A DNA stretch of 64,000 bases from Streptococcus viridans (GTDB taxonomy: Bacteria > Bacillota > Bacilli > Lactobacillales > Streptococcaceae), in the NCBI RefSeq assembly GCF_900636365.1, contig NZ_LR134266.1:199501-263500 (forward strand), written 5' to 3'. Each line of letters opens with the position of its first letter. The first letter of the stretch is position 1. The position numbers and the translations under genes were made by a program. The notes below the pieces were generated by a model. That model did no database searches and was not told where the DNA came from. It saw only the letters and a program-made list of their open reading frames with translations. Positions 34,598-45,300 of the stretch are shown here, piece after piece.

Positions 34598-35092
34598 GGG
34601 CTTACACTACTTTATTACTTTATAGAGATAGAATAAAATCTCCTATATTGTATAATAGTACAAAATACTGCTATACAAGGCGAACTATAGCATACAATAA
34701 TCTTTTATACAATATACAATATATTACAAAAAGATTAAATTTTTATTTAAAAACTTATATTCTATAAATTAGGCAATTTTAAAATTTTGATTAAAAAGAA
34801 AGATTTAGATAGAGCTGTTGGTAGACTTAGGAAATTTTAAGAACATGCATTAGTTAAATTAAATGGTTCTTTTCAATTAAGTTTTAACTTCTATCTGGTA
34901 AGTAAAAGGAAAAATAATACCCGTGGTGCTAGTTAAACTCAAAATACAAGAAAAGCCTAAAAGGACTATACTGTAAGTGACAAAACAAAACAGGAGGATA
35001 GTCCAAATGAGCCACTTACATTAGTCCTGTGAAATACAGAACTAAATCCTTCACTTAAATTACTTGTCTAACTTTTTGGGGTCAGTACAAAC
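34598..35092. other. Gene-free, degenerate stretch
   Basis: No intact gene. Around 34970-35090 a sequence reading MSHLH-stop, then SCEIQN-stop and ILHLNYLSNFLGS in one frame, behind AGGAGG, looks like a decayed coding start, perhaps of an insertion-sequence transposase. I cannot name the family. The rest is AT-rich without recognisable content. Confidence 0.35.
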
Positions 35093-35302
35093 AGTGCTTT
35101 TTTTGTTGAAATCGCAAAGAATCTAAGCTTTCTTTTTGCAGATAACATTCGCTCTTTTATTTTCGGTATGATTGAGTCGATGCCCCGTTCTCGACCGGTT
35201 ATTATTGCAACTTATCGAATGCTAGAGCACTATGCCATCACTTTTTGGAAGAATACTTGGAGCAATTCTACGCAGAATGGAATGCGAAAAAGTGATAATT
35301 AA
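35093..35302 (+). pseudogene. C-terminal gene fragment, unrecognised
   Basis: Open frame of about 69 codons without a start (VEIAKNLSFLFADNIRSFIF, then MPRSRPVIIATYRMLEHYA) ending at TAA 35300 and followed by a terminator at 35310-35342. It may be the tail of the decayed gene starting near 35007. Family unknown. Confidence 0.3.
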
Positions 35303-35309
35303 AGAGACG

Positions 35310-35343
35310 AAAAAGCTGAGAATATGATTTCCCAGCTTTTTTG
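35310..35343. terminator. Terminator
   Basis: AAAAAGCTG and CAGCTTTTT form a 9-bp stem around a 13-base loop. It can serve the fragment on the plus strand and the HdeD-like gene on the minus strand. Confidence 0.75.
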
Positions 35344-35367
35344 AATGCGATAGAAATAGCAACTAGA

Positions 35368-35883
35368 CTATTTACGAAAGACCTCAATAATGTAGGTGAA
35401 GCCAGTAACTAAAAATGCAAAGGCAATGACATAAACGACAAAGACACCTGTAGCCACTGGATTGAACAGAATCACTAGACCTAGTAAAAATTCAAGCAAG
35501 GCTACCCACGTGATATTGCTACCAATAATAGGGAAAATCAATCCTAGACGATTGCCTTTAAAGAAAGCAATAATGGCTTCTACAATTAACCAAATTCCTA
35601 CAATGGTCGGAATGACGACCGGCAGGGTCACAAAGCCATAAGCAACGAGGTAAAGAGCTAAGAGAAGACTAACAAATCCTTGGAAAAGATAAACAGGTGA
35701 GCGAAGCTCTTTTGGTGCAGAGAAATAGCCTAAAATAGCTGCTATAGAAGAAACCAGTAAACCAAATGCAATCCACCAGCTGTAAGCAACAAGATTAGCT
35801 ACTGGGTTTGTAAATAGGAAAAGTCCTAAAAGGACAAAAACAACTCCTGCAAGGAATAGCAGTAAACGATTAGAAAATTTCAT
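35368..35883 (-). CDS. HdeD/DUF308-family membrane protein
   Basis: The ATG at 35883 (MKFSNRLLLFLAGVVF) is chosen, behind a run of five Gs, instead of an upstream start that adds 43 unlikely residues. 171 residues with six predicted membrane helices in the repeated two-helix pattern of HdeD proteins, linked to acid resistance in enteric bacteria. The role in streptococci is not known. Confidence 0.82.
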   Translation of the reverse strand: MKFSNRLLLFLAGVVFVLLGLFLFTNPVANLVAYSWWIAFGLLVSSIAAILGYFSAPKELRSPVYLFQGFVSLLLALYLVAYGFVTLPVVIPTIVGIWLIVEAIIAFFKGNRLGLIFPIIGSNITWVALLEFLLGLVILFNPVATGVFVVYVIAFAFLVTGFTYIIEVFRK

Positions 35884-36079
35884 TTCAATACCCCCTATAT
35901 AGTATAGTTTGATAATAAAACTATTGTACTTATTTTTATAGAAAATGTCAATAAAATAAATAAACAATTTGGAAGTTTCAGTCTGACTTACAAAAAGAAA
36001 AGGAGTTTTCACTCCTTTTCACAGATTGAAGACAAAGTCCTTATAAAAGTGTCTTCTAAAGATTTTAACTTCAATCTGA

Positions 36080-36103
36080 AGCGAGGTTATCCTCGCTTTT
36101 TCT
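36080..36103. terminator. Terminator
   Basis: GCGAGG and CCTCGC (36081-36086, 36091-36096) pair across TTAT, with flanking A/T, followed by Ts. It lies at the 3' end of the truncated repressor gene. Confidence 0.65.
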
Positions 36104-36330
36104 ATTTATCAAACAATTCCTTATTTTCAATTAAGAGTTCTAGTGGAGATTTATCCCTTGCTACAATAAAACCAGGTTCATATTGGTTATGAAGTGTTCT
36201 TTTCTGAGAAGTTGGATCAATATACAACTCATCTCCATCTTCTGTGTATAGTTGGTTGCCTCTTGTTAAGTAAAGTAAATCCTCTAAGTACTGTCCATCA
36301 GTTTGTAGAAAATGTTCGATGTATTTGACA
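36102..36330 (-). pseudogene. Truncated XRE repressor gene (C-terminal half)
   Basis: Read on the minus strand this is the last 75 or so codons of a repressor nearly identical to the one at 56390-56899 (GQYLEDLLYLTRGNQLYTED and onward), with a slightly different end (ENKELFDK). The N-terminal helix-turn-helix part is gone. The break at 36330/36331 joins the repressor interior directly to the att left arm, exactly where the att core would end. This marks a deleted relative of the mobilizable element at 54.6-59.7 kb. Confidence 0.85.
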
Positions 36331-36454
36331 TGAATTTGTATGAACTTTTCATATTGAAAATAATTAAAAATGTTGAAATATAGCTGATTTTAGGGAAGTA
36401 CTTTTAGGTATTTTCAATGTCATGATTTAAAAATGGGGCAAAAGTGGGGCAAAA
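36331..36454. mobile_element. att left-arm repeat without core, unit 5
   Basis: TGAATTTGTATGAACTTTTC through TGGGGCAAAAGTGGGGCAAA (36434-36453), matching the arms of units 3, 4 and 6 base for base over most of its length. The tRNA core and right arm are missing. It forms the left edge of the T7SS module. Confidence 0.75.
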
Positions 36455-36628
36455 GATTTTTAAATTATATTGGTTAATGTCAGTGTTTACAATTCAATCT
36501 AATACACAATTTGAATATTTATAACGTCTGAGTTGAAGATATAACATTTATATTATAATAAAAATAAAAAAGTTATATTAGTGTAACGTCAAAGTAATAT
36601 TTGCGAAACATAGTATACATTTTTGTAA

Positions 36629-36657
36629 TTGACATTGCTGTTATTTTAGGGTATCAT
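36629..36657 (+). promoter_or_regulatory. Promoter of the T7SS operon
   Basis: TTGACA (36629-36634), 17 bp, TATCAT (36652-36657), about 60 bp before the esxA start. A near-consensus vegetative promoter, suggesting that the secretion locus is well expressed. No terminator is obvious inside the six-gene cluster. Confidence 0.75.
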
Positions 36658-36717
36658 TAGTCAAAAGTATGCTTATCAAAGTATATTTATGTCTTTAAAA
36701 GAGAAGGAGAAAAAGAT

Positions 36718-37011
36718 ATGGCAGGAGCTATTTCACTTACCCCAGAAGAACTACGTTCTCAAGCGAGCGTGTACACAACAGCTGCAAGCAGTATTGAAGC
36801 TGAAATTCAAAAAGTTTCAAGTACTAATGACGCAATTGCATCAACATGGCAAGGTCAAGCTTTCAATGCATACCTTGAGCAGTTTGAACAATTGAGAGCA
36901 AATGTAAAACAAATGGAAGAACTCCTTGTGAGTGTAAACCAACAGCTTATTGCTTATGCTAATACTGTGGAAGAGCGTGATGTAGCTGATAAGGCATCAT
37001 TCGGTTTCTAA
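36718..37011 (+). CDS. esxA: WXG100 protein EsxA
   Basis: 97 residues, helical hairpin with the WXG motif in STWQGQAFNAYLEQFEQL (W near residue 44). It lacks a signal peptide. EsxA is both a substrate and a needed part of the type VIIb secretion system; it forms dimers and is exported through EssC. Behind AGAAGGAGAAAAAG as ribosome site and first in the operon. Confidence 0.95.
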   Translation: MAGAISLTPEELRSQASVYTTAASSIEAEIQKVSSTNDAIASTWQGQAFNAYLEQFEQLRANVKQMEELLVSVNQQLIAYANTVEERDVADKASFGF

Positions 37012-37079
37012 GATAAACTATTATTGCCAGTGCTCTATTTTGAGTGCTGGCTATTTTAATTACAATTTTAGGAGAAAAA

Positions 37080-40000
37080 ATGTTTCGTTTGAAAACAATA
37101 AATAAAAAGGTTCTCACAATAATATTAACATTAATTACGCTAATAGCAGTGTCGAGTACTTTTGTCTATATAGCATTTAAAGACTCGTCAGTAACTCAAG
37201 TATTAGGTAAAGAATCTTCTGAGACTAGATATGTTTTGGTTAACGAAGATGATGGGTGGGAATTTGAAGGAAAGAAATATGAACTGGGACATGATTTTGT
37301 CACATTAGTTTCTCAAGATGAACAACATAAGTGGTCGACCTCTAATCGAAGCCAAGCAAAAGCGGGGATTGAGGGTGGTGAATATGATGCTATGATTGTA
37401 ATTCCTAAGAATTTTTCTCAATCAGTTTTATCATTACAAAGTATAGACCCACAAAAAGCCAATATTGAATATCATATTAGAAATGGTCAAAATCAGGTAA
37501 CACAACAAGTTATCGAGAAAAATATTAATACAGTTCTATATGATTTCAATAAGAAGATTGTACAAATGTATTTTTCAAGTGTTGTTGCAAGTGTAACGGA
37601 TGCACAGCAAAATGTCACAGGAATAGTAGATACAGAATACCAAAACTCAACCTTTTTGAAGAACTATATTCAAACACCTTTTCAGTCATTTCCACAATCG
37701 TTTAGTAGCGTATCAGCTATAACCAATTCTTTACAATCAAACAGTACGGCTATTGAGAATGAACAGAAAAGTTTTGTTTCTTCAGTTACGTCACTCATGG
37801 ACGGGAATGCTGAAGAAGCAGGGGGGATTGCAGATACCCTTCAGCCAGAAGGCAATGGGACAAATGCCTCTGATTCAAGCGCTAGTACCAATCAATATAG
37901 TGGTTTAGATATTTATTACAACAAAATGCTTGCGAGTCTTATGATTTTAGGTGCGGAAGAATCAGCAACTCCTTCTCAACCAGTTGATTCTGAAGGGACT
38001 CCAGTTAAAAGTATTTATACTCGTTTCTTAGAAAATGCTAAGCAGTATGAAAGTGCTCAAAAACTGACAAAAACAGCATTAGAAACAAATATTAAAAAGG
38101 TAGAAGGTCAAATTAGTGACCTTCAAAACCTACAACAAGTTATTTCTTCAAAATATTACGGAGATAGTAAATTAACTCCAGAGACAGCAACTGTTGAAAA
38201 TGCAAAAGAAGCGATTGCCGTTTTAATGAATCCTGACAAGAGATCGAAGCTTGATAAAGATTACCTCTCACAGCTTAACGTTCAGGTGGGAGCTACTCCA
38301 ACTGCTTCGTTATCTTCATTAATTGATGCGCTTGTTACGAAGAATGTTATTACTGGTGACCAAGCTAATTTATATAGAAGTGAGTTAGCTCTTGTTAATC
38401 GTTATGCAAGTGATTTTGGAGTAGGAACTGGAACTACTACATCATATAATTTTGTGAATCGTCAAGAGTCTGACAAGGCAAATTCCTTCCAAACAACAGC
38501 TACCTTTAACATCGGTACTGGTGGAGATACTATTTCATTAAATGGAGAAGGTGTTTCTATTTCAAATGGTGGAGATGTTGCGGCTCAGATTCAATCGAGC
38601 TTAAATCAGCAACTTGCCCCATACAACAAAGCAGCTACAGTATCCGCTTCATCGAATGGTTTTGTTATTTCTATCCATGATACAGCGGGTGCAAGTGTTC
38701 CTTCAGAAAGTACTACTGTAGAAAGTACCACTGCAGAGACTACTCCTGCAGAAAATACTTCTGTGGAAAACCCACAAGCTGATCAAGGTACAGACAAACA
38801 AACGAATGTCCCAGAAAAAGATGTGACTTCAAGTAATCAAGTCCGGACTCAGGTTGTGAAGGTACCAGTAGCGCCAAGTTCTCTACCGGTGACGGTATCT
38901 GTAAATTTATCCTGGAGCTCTCAACCTACAGAAAATCGTTCTTATAATGAAGTGGACTACCAATGGACTAATAGTCAAGGTGGGATTTCTTCTGGCAAAC
39001 TGGCTGTGTTTGACACGAAAAACGATACAATTGTCCAAGATTTGCCACTTATTCTTAATAATTTTTCATCTTTGGATAAAGCGGCTCAACAAATAACAAC
39101 GATCTTTTCGGATCCTTCAGAGTCAATCACTTCTTTTGCACTTCGTGCACAGAATAATAATACTTCGTTGGGAGATTTAGCAGGACCAAACTCTATTTAT
39201 TATCGCTACAATAATATTGATAAAAAGACATTAGCTAAGTCAGTGTCTGATGAATTTGCTGAAGCTTATAAAAAAGATGGCGATTATATCTTTAATGAAC
39301 TAAATAAGAGAATCACAGATTTAACAGTATTGCTGGGAACCCCGGATGATACAGCAACATCTGAGAAAGAAGTTACTCTCTATGGTCTTTTAAATTCTAT
39401 TCCTAGTCAAAATGATTATTATCAACTAATCGCAGAGTTAGGTGATTGGTACAATAATGCCAAAGTAACGCTAGATGATTTTTATAAGTCTGATACAAGT
39501 TCTCGAACAGAGCAAGATGCTGCAAATACAGCCAAGTTAACGAATGTTGCTTCTCAATTGAGAAATATCCAAAAATCAGCGAAAGATATTTCAAAGCAAA
39601 CTGAAACGACAGCTAGTGGACTGCCTAAGATGGATGAGGTTGTAAAAAGCTTTTCAACAGATGTGCAGCAATTAGAGGAATCAGTGAATGCTGTGTTAAA
39701 TAGTGTTAATAAATACGTATCTAGTACAGATTCTAACTTAGCAGACAATCAAAAATATGTAGAATCCTTTAATAAAGTGCTATCAAATACTAAGAATGGT
39801 GGAGCAGATAATCAAAAAGTATTTAATTTCTTATCATCACCTATTGAAGTTAGTGCCATTAAAGGATCCACTGCAAAGGTCTCTATTATTCCGTATTATA
39901 TGACAGTTGTTAGTGCTCTTCTTACCATTTTGATTAGTTTCTTTACTATGTACTTGATTAATCCTCGGAGTCTTGATAAACGAGATAAAATTAAAACACC

Positions 40001-40454
40001 GAATCGTATCTGGTACAATCTTCCTAATACAGTAAAGATCAACTCAATTGCAGGTATATCAGCGATGGTATTCGCAATTGTCACTTCGACAATCCTTCAA
40101 TCCGTCTCAAAAGTAGTATGGATTCTATATACATTCTTACTAGTATTCGCTTTAATTAATCTTTTTGTTTACCTATTGCGAAAATTTGAAAGAACACTTA
40201 CCTTATATATCTTTACATTCTTGCTAGGTATTTACTTGCTGTTAATGCCAATTATTGGTTCGTCAACAAAACCGGGAACAATAGTTTCACTCCTTTATCG
40301 TTTCTCACCTTTCCAAAATATTGAAAATGGTTATGTTGCCTTAATTAATGGTATCGGTGTTGGAGGAATGACAATTTTTATCTTGGTATTAGTTGCATTT
40401 GCAGTAACATTGCTAAATTTGTTTATAAAACCATTAAAGGAAGAGTCTGTTTAG
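37080..40454 (+). CDS. esaA: T7SSb membrane protein EsaA
   Basis: The ATG at 37080 (MFRLKTINKKVLTI) is chosen behind TAGGAG; an upstream GTG at 37044 is unlikely. 1124 residues: one N-terminal helix, a very large extracellular region with coiled-coil segments and a Ser/Thr/Glu-rich linker (near residue 555-580, TTVESTTAETTPAEN), and five or so C-terminal helices starting around 930. This is the EsaA/YueB layout, a component that projects beyond the membrane and serves as a phage receptor in Bacillus. Confidence 0.93.
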   Translation: MFRLKTINKKVLTIILTLITLIAVSSTFVYIAFKDSSVTQVLGKESSETRYVLVNEDDGWEFEGKKYELGHDFVTLVSQDEQHKWSTSNRSQAKAGIEGGEYDAMIVIPKNFSQSVLSLQSIDPQKANIEYHIRNGQNQVTQQVIEKNINTVLYDFNKKIVQMYFSSVVASVTDAQQNVTGIVDTEYQNSTFLKNYIQTPFQSFPQSFSSVSAITNSLQSNSTAIENEQKSFVSSVTSLMDGNAEEAGGIADTLQPEGNGTNASDSSASTNQYSGLDIYYNKMLASLMILGAEESATPSQPVDSEGTPVKSIYTRFLENAKQYESAQKLTKTALETNIKKVEGQISDLQNLQQVISSKYYGDSKLTPETATVENAKEAIAVLMNPDKRSKLDKDYLSQLNVQVGATPTASLSSLIDALVTKNVITGDQANLYRSELALVNRYASDFGVGTGTTTSYNFVNRQESDKANSFQTTATFNIGTGGDTISLNGEGVSISNGGDVAAQIQSSLNQQLAPYNKAATVSASSNGFVISIHDTAGASVPSESTTVESTTAETTPAENTSVENPQADQGTDKQTNVPEKDVTSSNQVRTQVVKVPVAPSSLPVTVSVNLSWSSQPTENRSYNEVDYQWTNSQGGISSGKLAVFDTKNDTIVQDLPLILNNFSSLDKAAQQITTIFSDPSESITSFALRAQNNNTSLGDLAGPNSIYYRYNNIDKKTLAKSVSDEFAEAYKKDGDYIFNELNKRITDLTVLLGTPDDTATSEKEVTLYGLLNSIPSQNDYYQLIAELGDWYNNAKVTLDDFYKSDTSSRTEQDAANTAKLTNVASQLRNIQKSAKDISKQTETTASGLPKMDEVVKSFSTDVQQLEESVNAVLNSVNKYVSSTDSNLADNQKYVESFNKVLSNTKNGGADNQKVFNFLSSPIEVSAIKGSTAKVSIIPYYMTVVSALLTILISFFTMYLINPRSLDKRDKIKTPNRIWYNLPNTVKINSIAGISAMVFAIVTSTILQSVSKVVWILYTFLLVFALINLFVYLLRKFERTLTLYIFTFLLGIYLLLMPIIGSSTKPGTIVSLLYRFSPFQNIENGYVALINGIGVGGMTIFILVLVAFAVTLLNLFIKPLKEESV

Positions 40455-40463
40455 GAGATTTTA

Positions 40464-40952
40464 ATGTCTAGTAAAAAAATACTTTCAGTATTCCATCTTT
40501 TCATAGTTTTGACAGGATTAGTATTGACACACAATCTTGTCTTTGCGGATGACAAATCATCACTTGAGATTCATAATGATGTCATTTATGGTGGAGATCA
40601 GGAACAAAAGCAGTATGAACACTATGAAAATAAGACTGATTTATTTTTTGAAAAGAAAGAAGAACAAAATAAGGACCTTAAACAAAAGGAAAGTAGCTAT
40701 TTGAACGAATTAACTGACAAAGTCTTTCAGGATGATTGGGGACATAAAAAAGAGTCATCATCAAAAGATATTCTTTTCCAGTCAGATTATTCTGTTCCAG
40801 AATTCATACCAAATGCTTTAGAAGATTCATCTCATTCTTGGATAAAGATTTTCTTCGGTAGTTTATTTTTGCTAGGGGGAACCCTTATAGCATTTATAGG
40901 TTGGAGATTAGGAAAGGTATTTTCAGATTTCCAATTAAAAAACAAGGAGTAG
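40464..40952 (+). CDS. essA: T7SSb protein EssA
   Basis: 162 residues with an N-terminal signal-like segment (about 8-28), a charged extracellular middle, and one C-terminal helix (about 128-150, IKIFFGSLFLLGGTLIAFIG). The position between esaA and esaB, and this two-segment plan, identify EssA, a conserved membrane part of the secretion complex. It starts 9 bp after esaA. Confidence 0.85.
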   Translation: MSSKKILSVFHLFIVLTGLVLTHNLVFADDKSSLEIHNDVIYGGDQEQKQYEHYENKTDLFFEKKEEQNKDLKQKESSYLNELTDKVFQDDWGHKKESSSKDILFQSDYSVPEFIPNALEDSSHSWIKIFFGSLFLLGGTLIAFIGWRLGKVFSDFQLKNKE

Positions 40953-40957
40953 TCTTG

Positions 40958-41212
40958 ATGAACCCCCAAACAATTACAATAGAACTTGCATTTCGAAATC
41001 AAAATTTTGATGTCATGATTCCAACTGCTGTAACAATTAATCGCTTAAAAATATTGTTAAGAGAAGCATTGGTCTTAAAAGAAATTCATTTACCAGAACA
41101 ATTTGATTTGGTATTAAAAAACAAACCTTTTTCATTAGCACCTTCAGCTCTAATATCTGAATATCCTATTGGAAATGGTGATCAGTTTGAAATAGTTACG
41201 AGTGTAGAATAG
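40958..41212 (+). CDS. esaB: T7SSb ubiquitin-like protein EsaB
   Basis: The ATG at 40958 is chosen (MNPQTITIELAFRNQN), behind AAGGAG within the essA stop region; the longer upstream frame is not used. 84 residues with a YukD/EsaB ubiquitin-like fold. A cytoplasmic partner needed for T7SSb activity. It sits between essA and essB in the usual order. Confidence 0.9.
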   Translation: MNPQTITIELAFRNQNFDVMIPTAVTINRLKILLREALVLKEIHLPEQFDLVLKNKPFSLAPSALISEYPIGNGDQFEIVTSVE

Positions 41213-41224
41213 CGAGGTAGTCCT

Positions 41225-42391
41225 GTGTCACAGATAAAAGAATATTATCCTGAGTTAGATATCTATGTGGAAGATAAGAACTTGATGGTGAGCTTGAAAG
41301 CTAATCAATTTAAAATAAATGACTTACCACAGTATCAAACATTTTTAGAAAAGGATACTCATTTTTTAGCAGGTGAAGTTGTAGAAGTTAGCGAAGAAGA
41401 ACTTCGAGTGACGTATACAGTTGAAGAGTCTTCAATTCCTCTAGTTGAAGCGCTAGAAAAGTTATCTTTGGTTGATCGACTAGTATTGGCTCAAAAGATG
41501 CAGTTTCTTTCTCGCTATTCTCACACCTTGGTAGTTCCTTATATTCATCCAGACAATTTCTTTGTTTTGGGTGAATACGTAAAAAGTGGGCATAGAGGCT
41601 TTTCTACTTCTGTAATGCCCTTCGTAGAAAATGAGGACTACTTTAAATCCTATCGTGCATTGATTCTTTATATTCTGAATCCTCGATTAGACTTCTATGA
41701 CCTCATCAATGGTTCAAGTGCTATTAAAAACCCATTCTCACAAGAGGTTCAGCAAGCACAAAATTTTGAAGAATTGAATGAGGCATTGAATCAACAAGTT
41801 GCCATACAGGTTCAAAAAAGATTAGAAGAGAATATATATACACCTAAAAATCAGTTTATGATTTACAAGTGGGGGATGATAGCGTTTGGATCTTTATTTG
41901 TAATTCTTTCACTCGTAGCAGGTTTCTATCTATTTAATACGCTTCCGTACAAAGATCGAATTATCTCAAGTGAGATCTATTATACAAACAATGAGTATTC
42001 TAAGGCCATTGAAGTTTTGGAGAAAGATAATCCGAAAAACTTTCCAAAGGGTACTCAATATATGTTAGCGATTAGTTCGATTAAAGAGGACAATCTCAGT
42101 AACGAGCAAAAAGAGAATATCTTAAAAAACATTTCCATGAAAACTAATGAAAATATTCTCTTATATTGGATCTATATTGGGAATGGCGATTATGAAAAAA
42201 CCTTGGATGTAGCCCAAAATATAGGGGACAATCAACTGATTTTATATGCTTATAGAAAACTGTATAGCCATGTTAGTGGGGATACAAAAATGAAAGGTTC
42301 TGAAAAACAAGAGAAACTAAAAGAATATAAGGAACAAATTAAAAATTACGAAGAACTTTTGGAAGGAAAAGACGAGTATGAAAGAAAATAA
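41225..42391 (+). CDS. essB: T7SSb pseudokinase membrane protein EssB
   Basis: 388 residues from a GTG start. Cytoplasmic pseudokinase-like domain (about 1-205), one membrane helix (about 215-240, WGMIAFGSLFVILSLVAGFY), and an extracellular helical domain (about 245-388). EssB is a core membrane subunit that links to EssC and EsaA. It overlaps essC by 14 bp, so the two are translationally coupled. Confidence 0.93.
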   Translation: MSQIKEYYPELDIYVEDKNLMVSLKANQFKINDLPQYQTFLEKDTHFLAGEVVEVSEEELRVTYTVEESSIPLVEALEKLSLVDRLVLAQKMQFLSRYSHTLVVPYIHPDNFFVLGEYVKSGHRGFSTSVMPFVENEDYFKSYRALILYILNPRLDFYDLINGSSAIKNPFSQEVQQAQNFEELNEALNQQVAIQVQKRLEENIYTPKNQFMIYKWGMIAFGSLFVILSLVAGFYLFNTLPYKDRIISSEIYYTNNEYSKAIEVLEKDNPKNFPKGTQYMLAISSIKEDNLSNEQKENILKNISMKTNENILLYWIYIGNGDYEKTLDVAQNIGDNQLILYAYRKLYSHVSGDTKMKGSEKQEKLKEYKEQIKNYEELLEGKDEYERK

Positions 42392-45300
42392 GCATTCCAA
42401 CCAAATTTTTGATAGTAATAGAGAAGTACCTTCTAATGTGTTTTACGATGTATTTGTATTCGGCTGTAAATTCAAACATATTGGACTTTCTAAAAGTTTC
42501 AATCAAATTGAGACGGAGTACGGGTGTATTAGTATTGATGAAAACAATCAGTTATTGTTTAACGGACAAGCATGGTCTGGGGATTTTTTACACAATTGTG
42601 TAGCCTATTCCCTAGGAGAATTAAATCCGACTTATACAAACATACCGAGAAATGAGTTTATCATTTCAAATCTCTCTTCTTCAGCAATCAAGTTTGCTAC
42701 GAAAGCCTTTATTCGCTTTAAACCAGTTTCAAAAGAGTTTCATCTATTAACCGTTTTTTCGAATGGATCTCATATTTATTTCAATGGAGAAAAAGTTGAT
42801 ACATTCGACGGGCTTTTCAGAATTGGGGATAGGCTAGTTATAGATGGTGTTTTGATTGAAAAACGACCAGAGCAGTTTAAAATGATTGGTCTTTTGCAGA
42901 AATTTCAATTAGATTCAAAGCTCTTTATTGAAGAAACTCTAATTGAAGAGTACCCTCTTGATTTTCCTGACTATAGACGAAGTCCAAGAATTTTTCTAAG
43001 ACCAGCCGAAGATAGAATTAGACTGAACTCTCCTAAAAACAGGAAAGAAAAAAAGAGAGGAGAAATCCTGAGGACGATTGTACCGCCACTAGGAATGTTA
43101 GTCATGACGGGTGCTGTTACAATCATTAGCCGTCGTAATCCAGTTATGCTGCTCAGTATGGGAGGAGCGAGTCTCCTAACAGCAGCTTTTTCGGTATCTA
43201 GTTATTGGACGTCTAAAAAGGAAACAGAAAAAGAGAACAAGCAACAAGAAGAAAACTATCAAAATTATCTTGTTGAAAAAGAATCCGAGCTAGCAAAGCT
43301 AGCTGAAAAACAGAAGGAAGCTTTAGAATACAATTATCCTTCAGTATCCGATTTAGTGTCCCTAATACGCTCGTATCGTTCAAGAATCTACGAAAAAATG
43401 CCTAGCCACGAGGACTTTCTGAATGTTCGTCTGGGCATTGGAGATGTCAAAAGCAGCTTTCATGTGGACTTTTCTGAGCGTGAACAGACCGATGAGTGGG
43501 AACAATTTGTAAAAAAAGAAATTGTAGAGAAATACAAACATATTTCACAAGGACCGATTATTATTTCCTTACGTGATCAAACACTGGGGTTGGCGGGATC
43601 ACTAGTTTATTTAAATACAGCTATCCAAACCATCCTCTTTCAGATTGCAGCGATGCATTCCTATCACGATGTTCAGTTTGTTTCTTTATTGTCAGATGAG
43701 GATTATAAGAAGTCTTGGGACTATTGGAGATGGTTGCCTCACTTCCAGTTGGATAATTTAAATTTACGAGGATTAATTCATAATGAGCAAACAAGGGACG
43801 TTGTCTTGAACTCTTTTTATCAGATTATTGTAAAGAGAAGACAAATGGTTCGAGAAAACGCCTCTAAGTCGGCGAAACTTAATTTTAGTCCTCATTATGT
43901 GTTAACGATCTTAGATGATTCTTATTTGTTAGGTCATGGTCTAAATGAGTTTCTTGCAGAAGACATGACTCAATATGGTGTTACTGTAATCTGGGGAAAA
44001 GAGAATTTATCAATGCTCCCAGAAACAGCGACAGCTGTTATCGAATACCAAAATAACGAAACTGGAACCTTGGTCAATGATAATCGAGAGTATGTAAATC
44101 AATTATTTGTTCCAAACAAATGGGATAAAGGAATTAATGATGCTATTCATAAACTCGCCAATCTGAACCATGTTGAAGTAGAGAAAAATTCTATTCCTGA
44201 AGCGATCAGCTTTTTAGAATTGTATCAGGCGAAGACAGTTAATGATCTCGGAATCTCTAGTCGTTGGTCTTTAGCCGATACTTCAAAAACGCTCGCAGTT
44301 CCATTGGGACTAAGAGGAAAGAACGACGTTGTGTATTTGAACCTCCATGAGCGTGCTCATGGTCCTCACGGCTTAGTAGCCGGTACCACAGGTTCAGGTA
44401 AGTCTGAAATTTTACAGAGTTATATCTTGAGCTTGGCAGTCAACTTTGCGCCGGAAGATGTAGGGTTCCTTCCAATCGACTTTAAAGGGGGAGGGATGGC
44501 AAACTTATTTGCAAAATTACCTCACCTAATGGGAGCAATCACAAATTTAGACGGAGCCGCTTCGGCGCGTGCTCTTAAGAGTATTCGTGCAGAACTTCAA
44601 AAACGTCAAAGAGAGTTCGGCCGTTTTGGAGTTAACCACATAAATGCATATACAAAACTGTATAAAGAAGGAAAGCGATTGGCTGGTTCTCAGGATGGTA
44701 AGGAATATCCTACCAAACCAATCCCTCACCTATTTCTAATTTCTGACGAATTTGCTGAACTCAAACAAAATGAACCAGAGTTTATGACAGAGCTAGTATC
44801 GACAGCACGTATTGGTCGATCTCTTGGAGTTCATTTGATCCTAGCTACTCAAAAACCAAGTGGTGTCGTGGATGATCAAATCTGGTCTAACTCACGCTTT
44901 AAGTTGGCTTTGAAGGTGGCGGATGAGTCAGATTCGAAAGAAATTATAAAGACCCCAGATGCAGCAAGTATCATCCAACCAGGACGAGCTTACTTGCAAG
45001 TGGGGAACAATGAAATCTACGAACTCTTCCAATCAGCTTGGAGTGGTGCTAATTACCAGCCAAATAGTAGCAATGAGAAGAAAGTAGATGAACGGATCTG
45101 GTTGATCAATGATCTTGGTCAAGCAGAGTTATTAAGTTCGGACTTGTCGGCTGGGGAAGATTACCAAGATATTTCTGAGGATGAGCAGACAGAGTTGACA
45201 GCAGTCATTGATGAGATTGCGGAGTTAGCTGAGTCGAATGATGCGATTCTTCCAGATAAACCTTGGTTACCGCCACTGAAATCCGAAATAGTGACACCAA

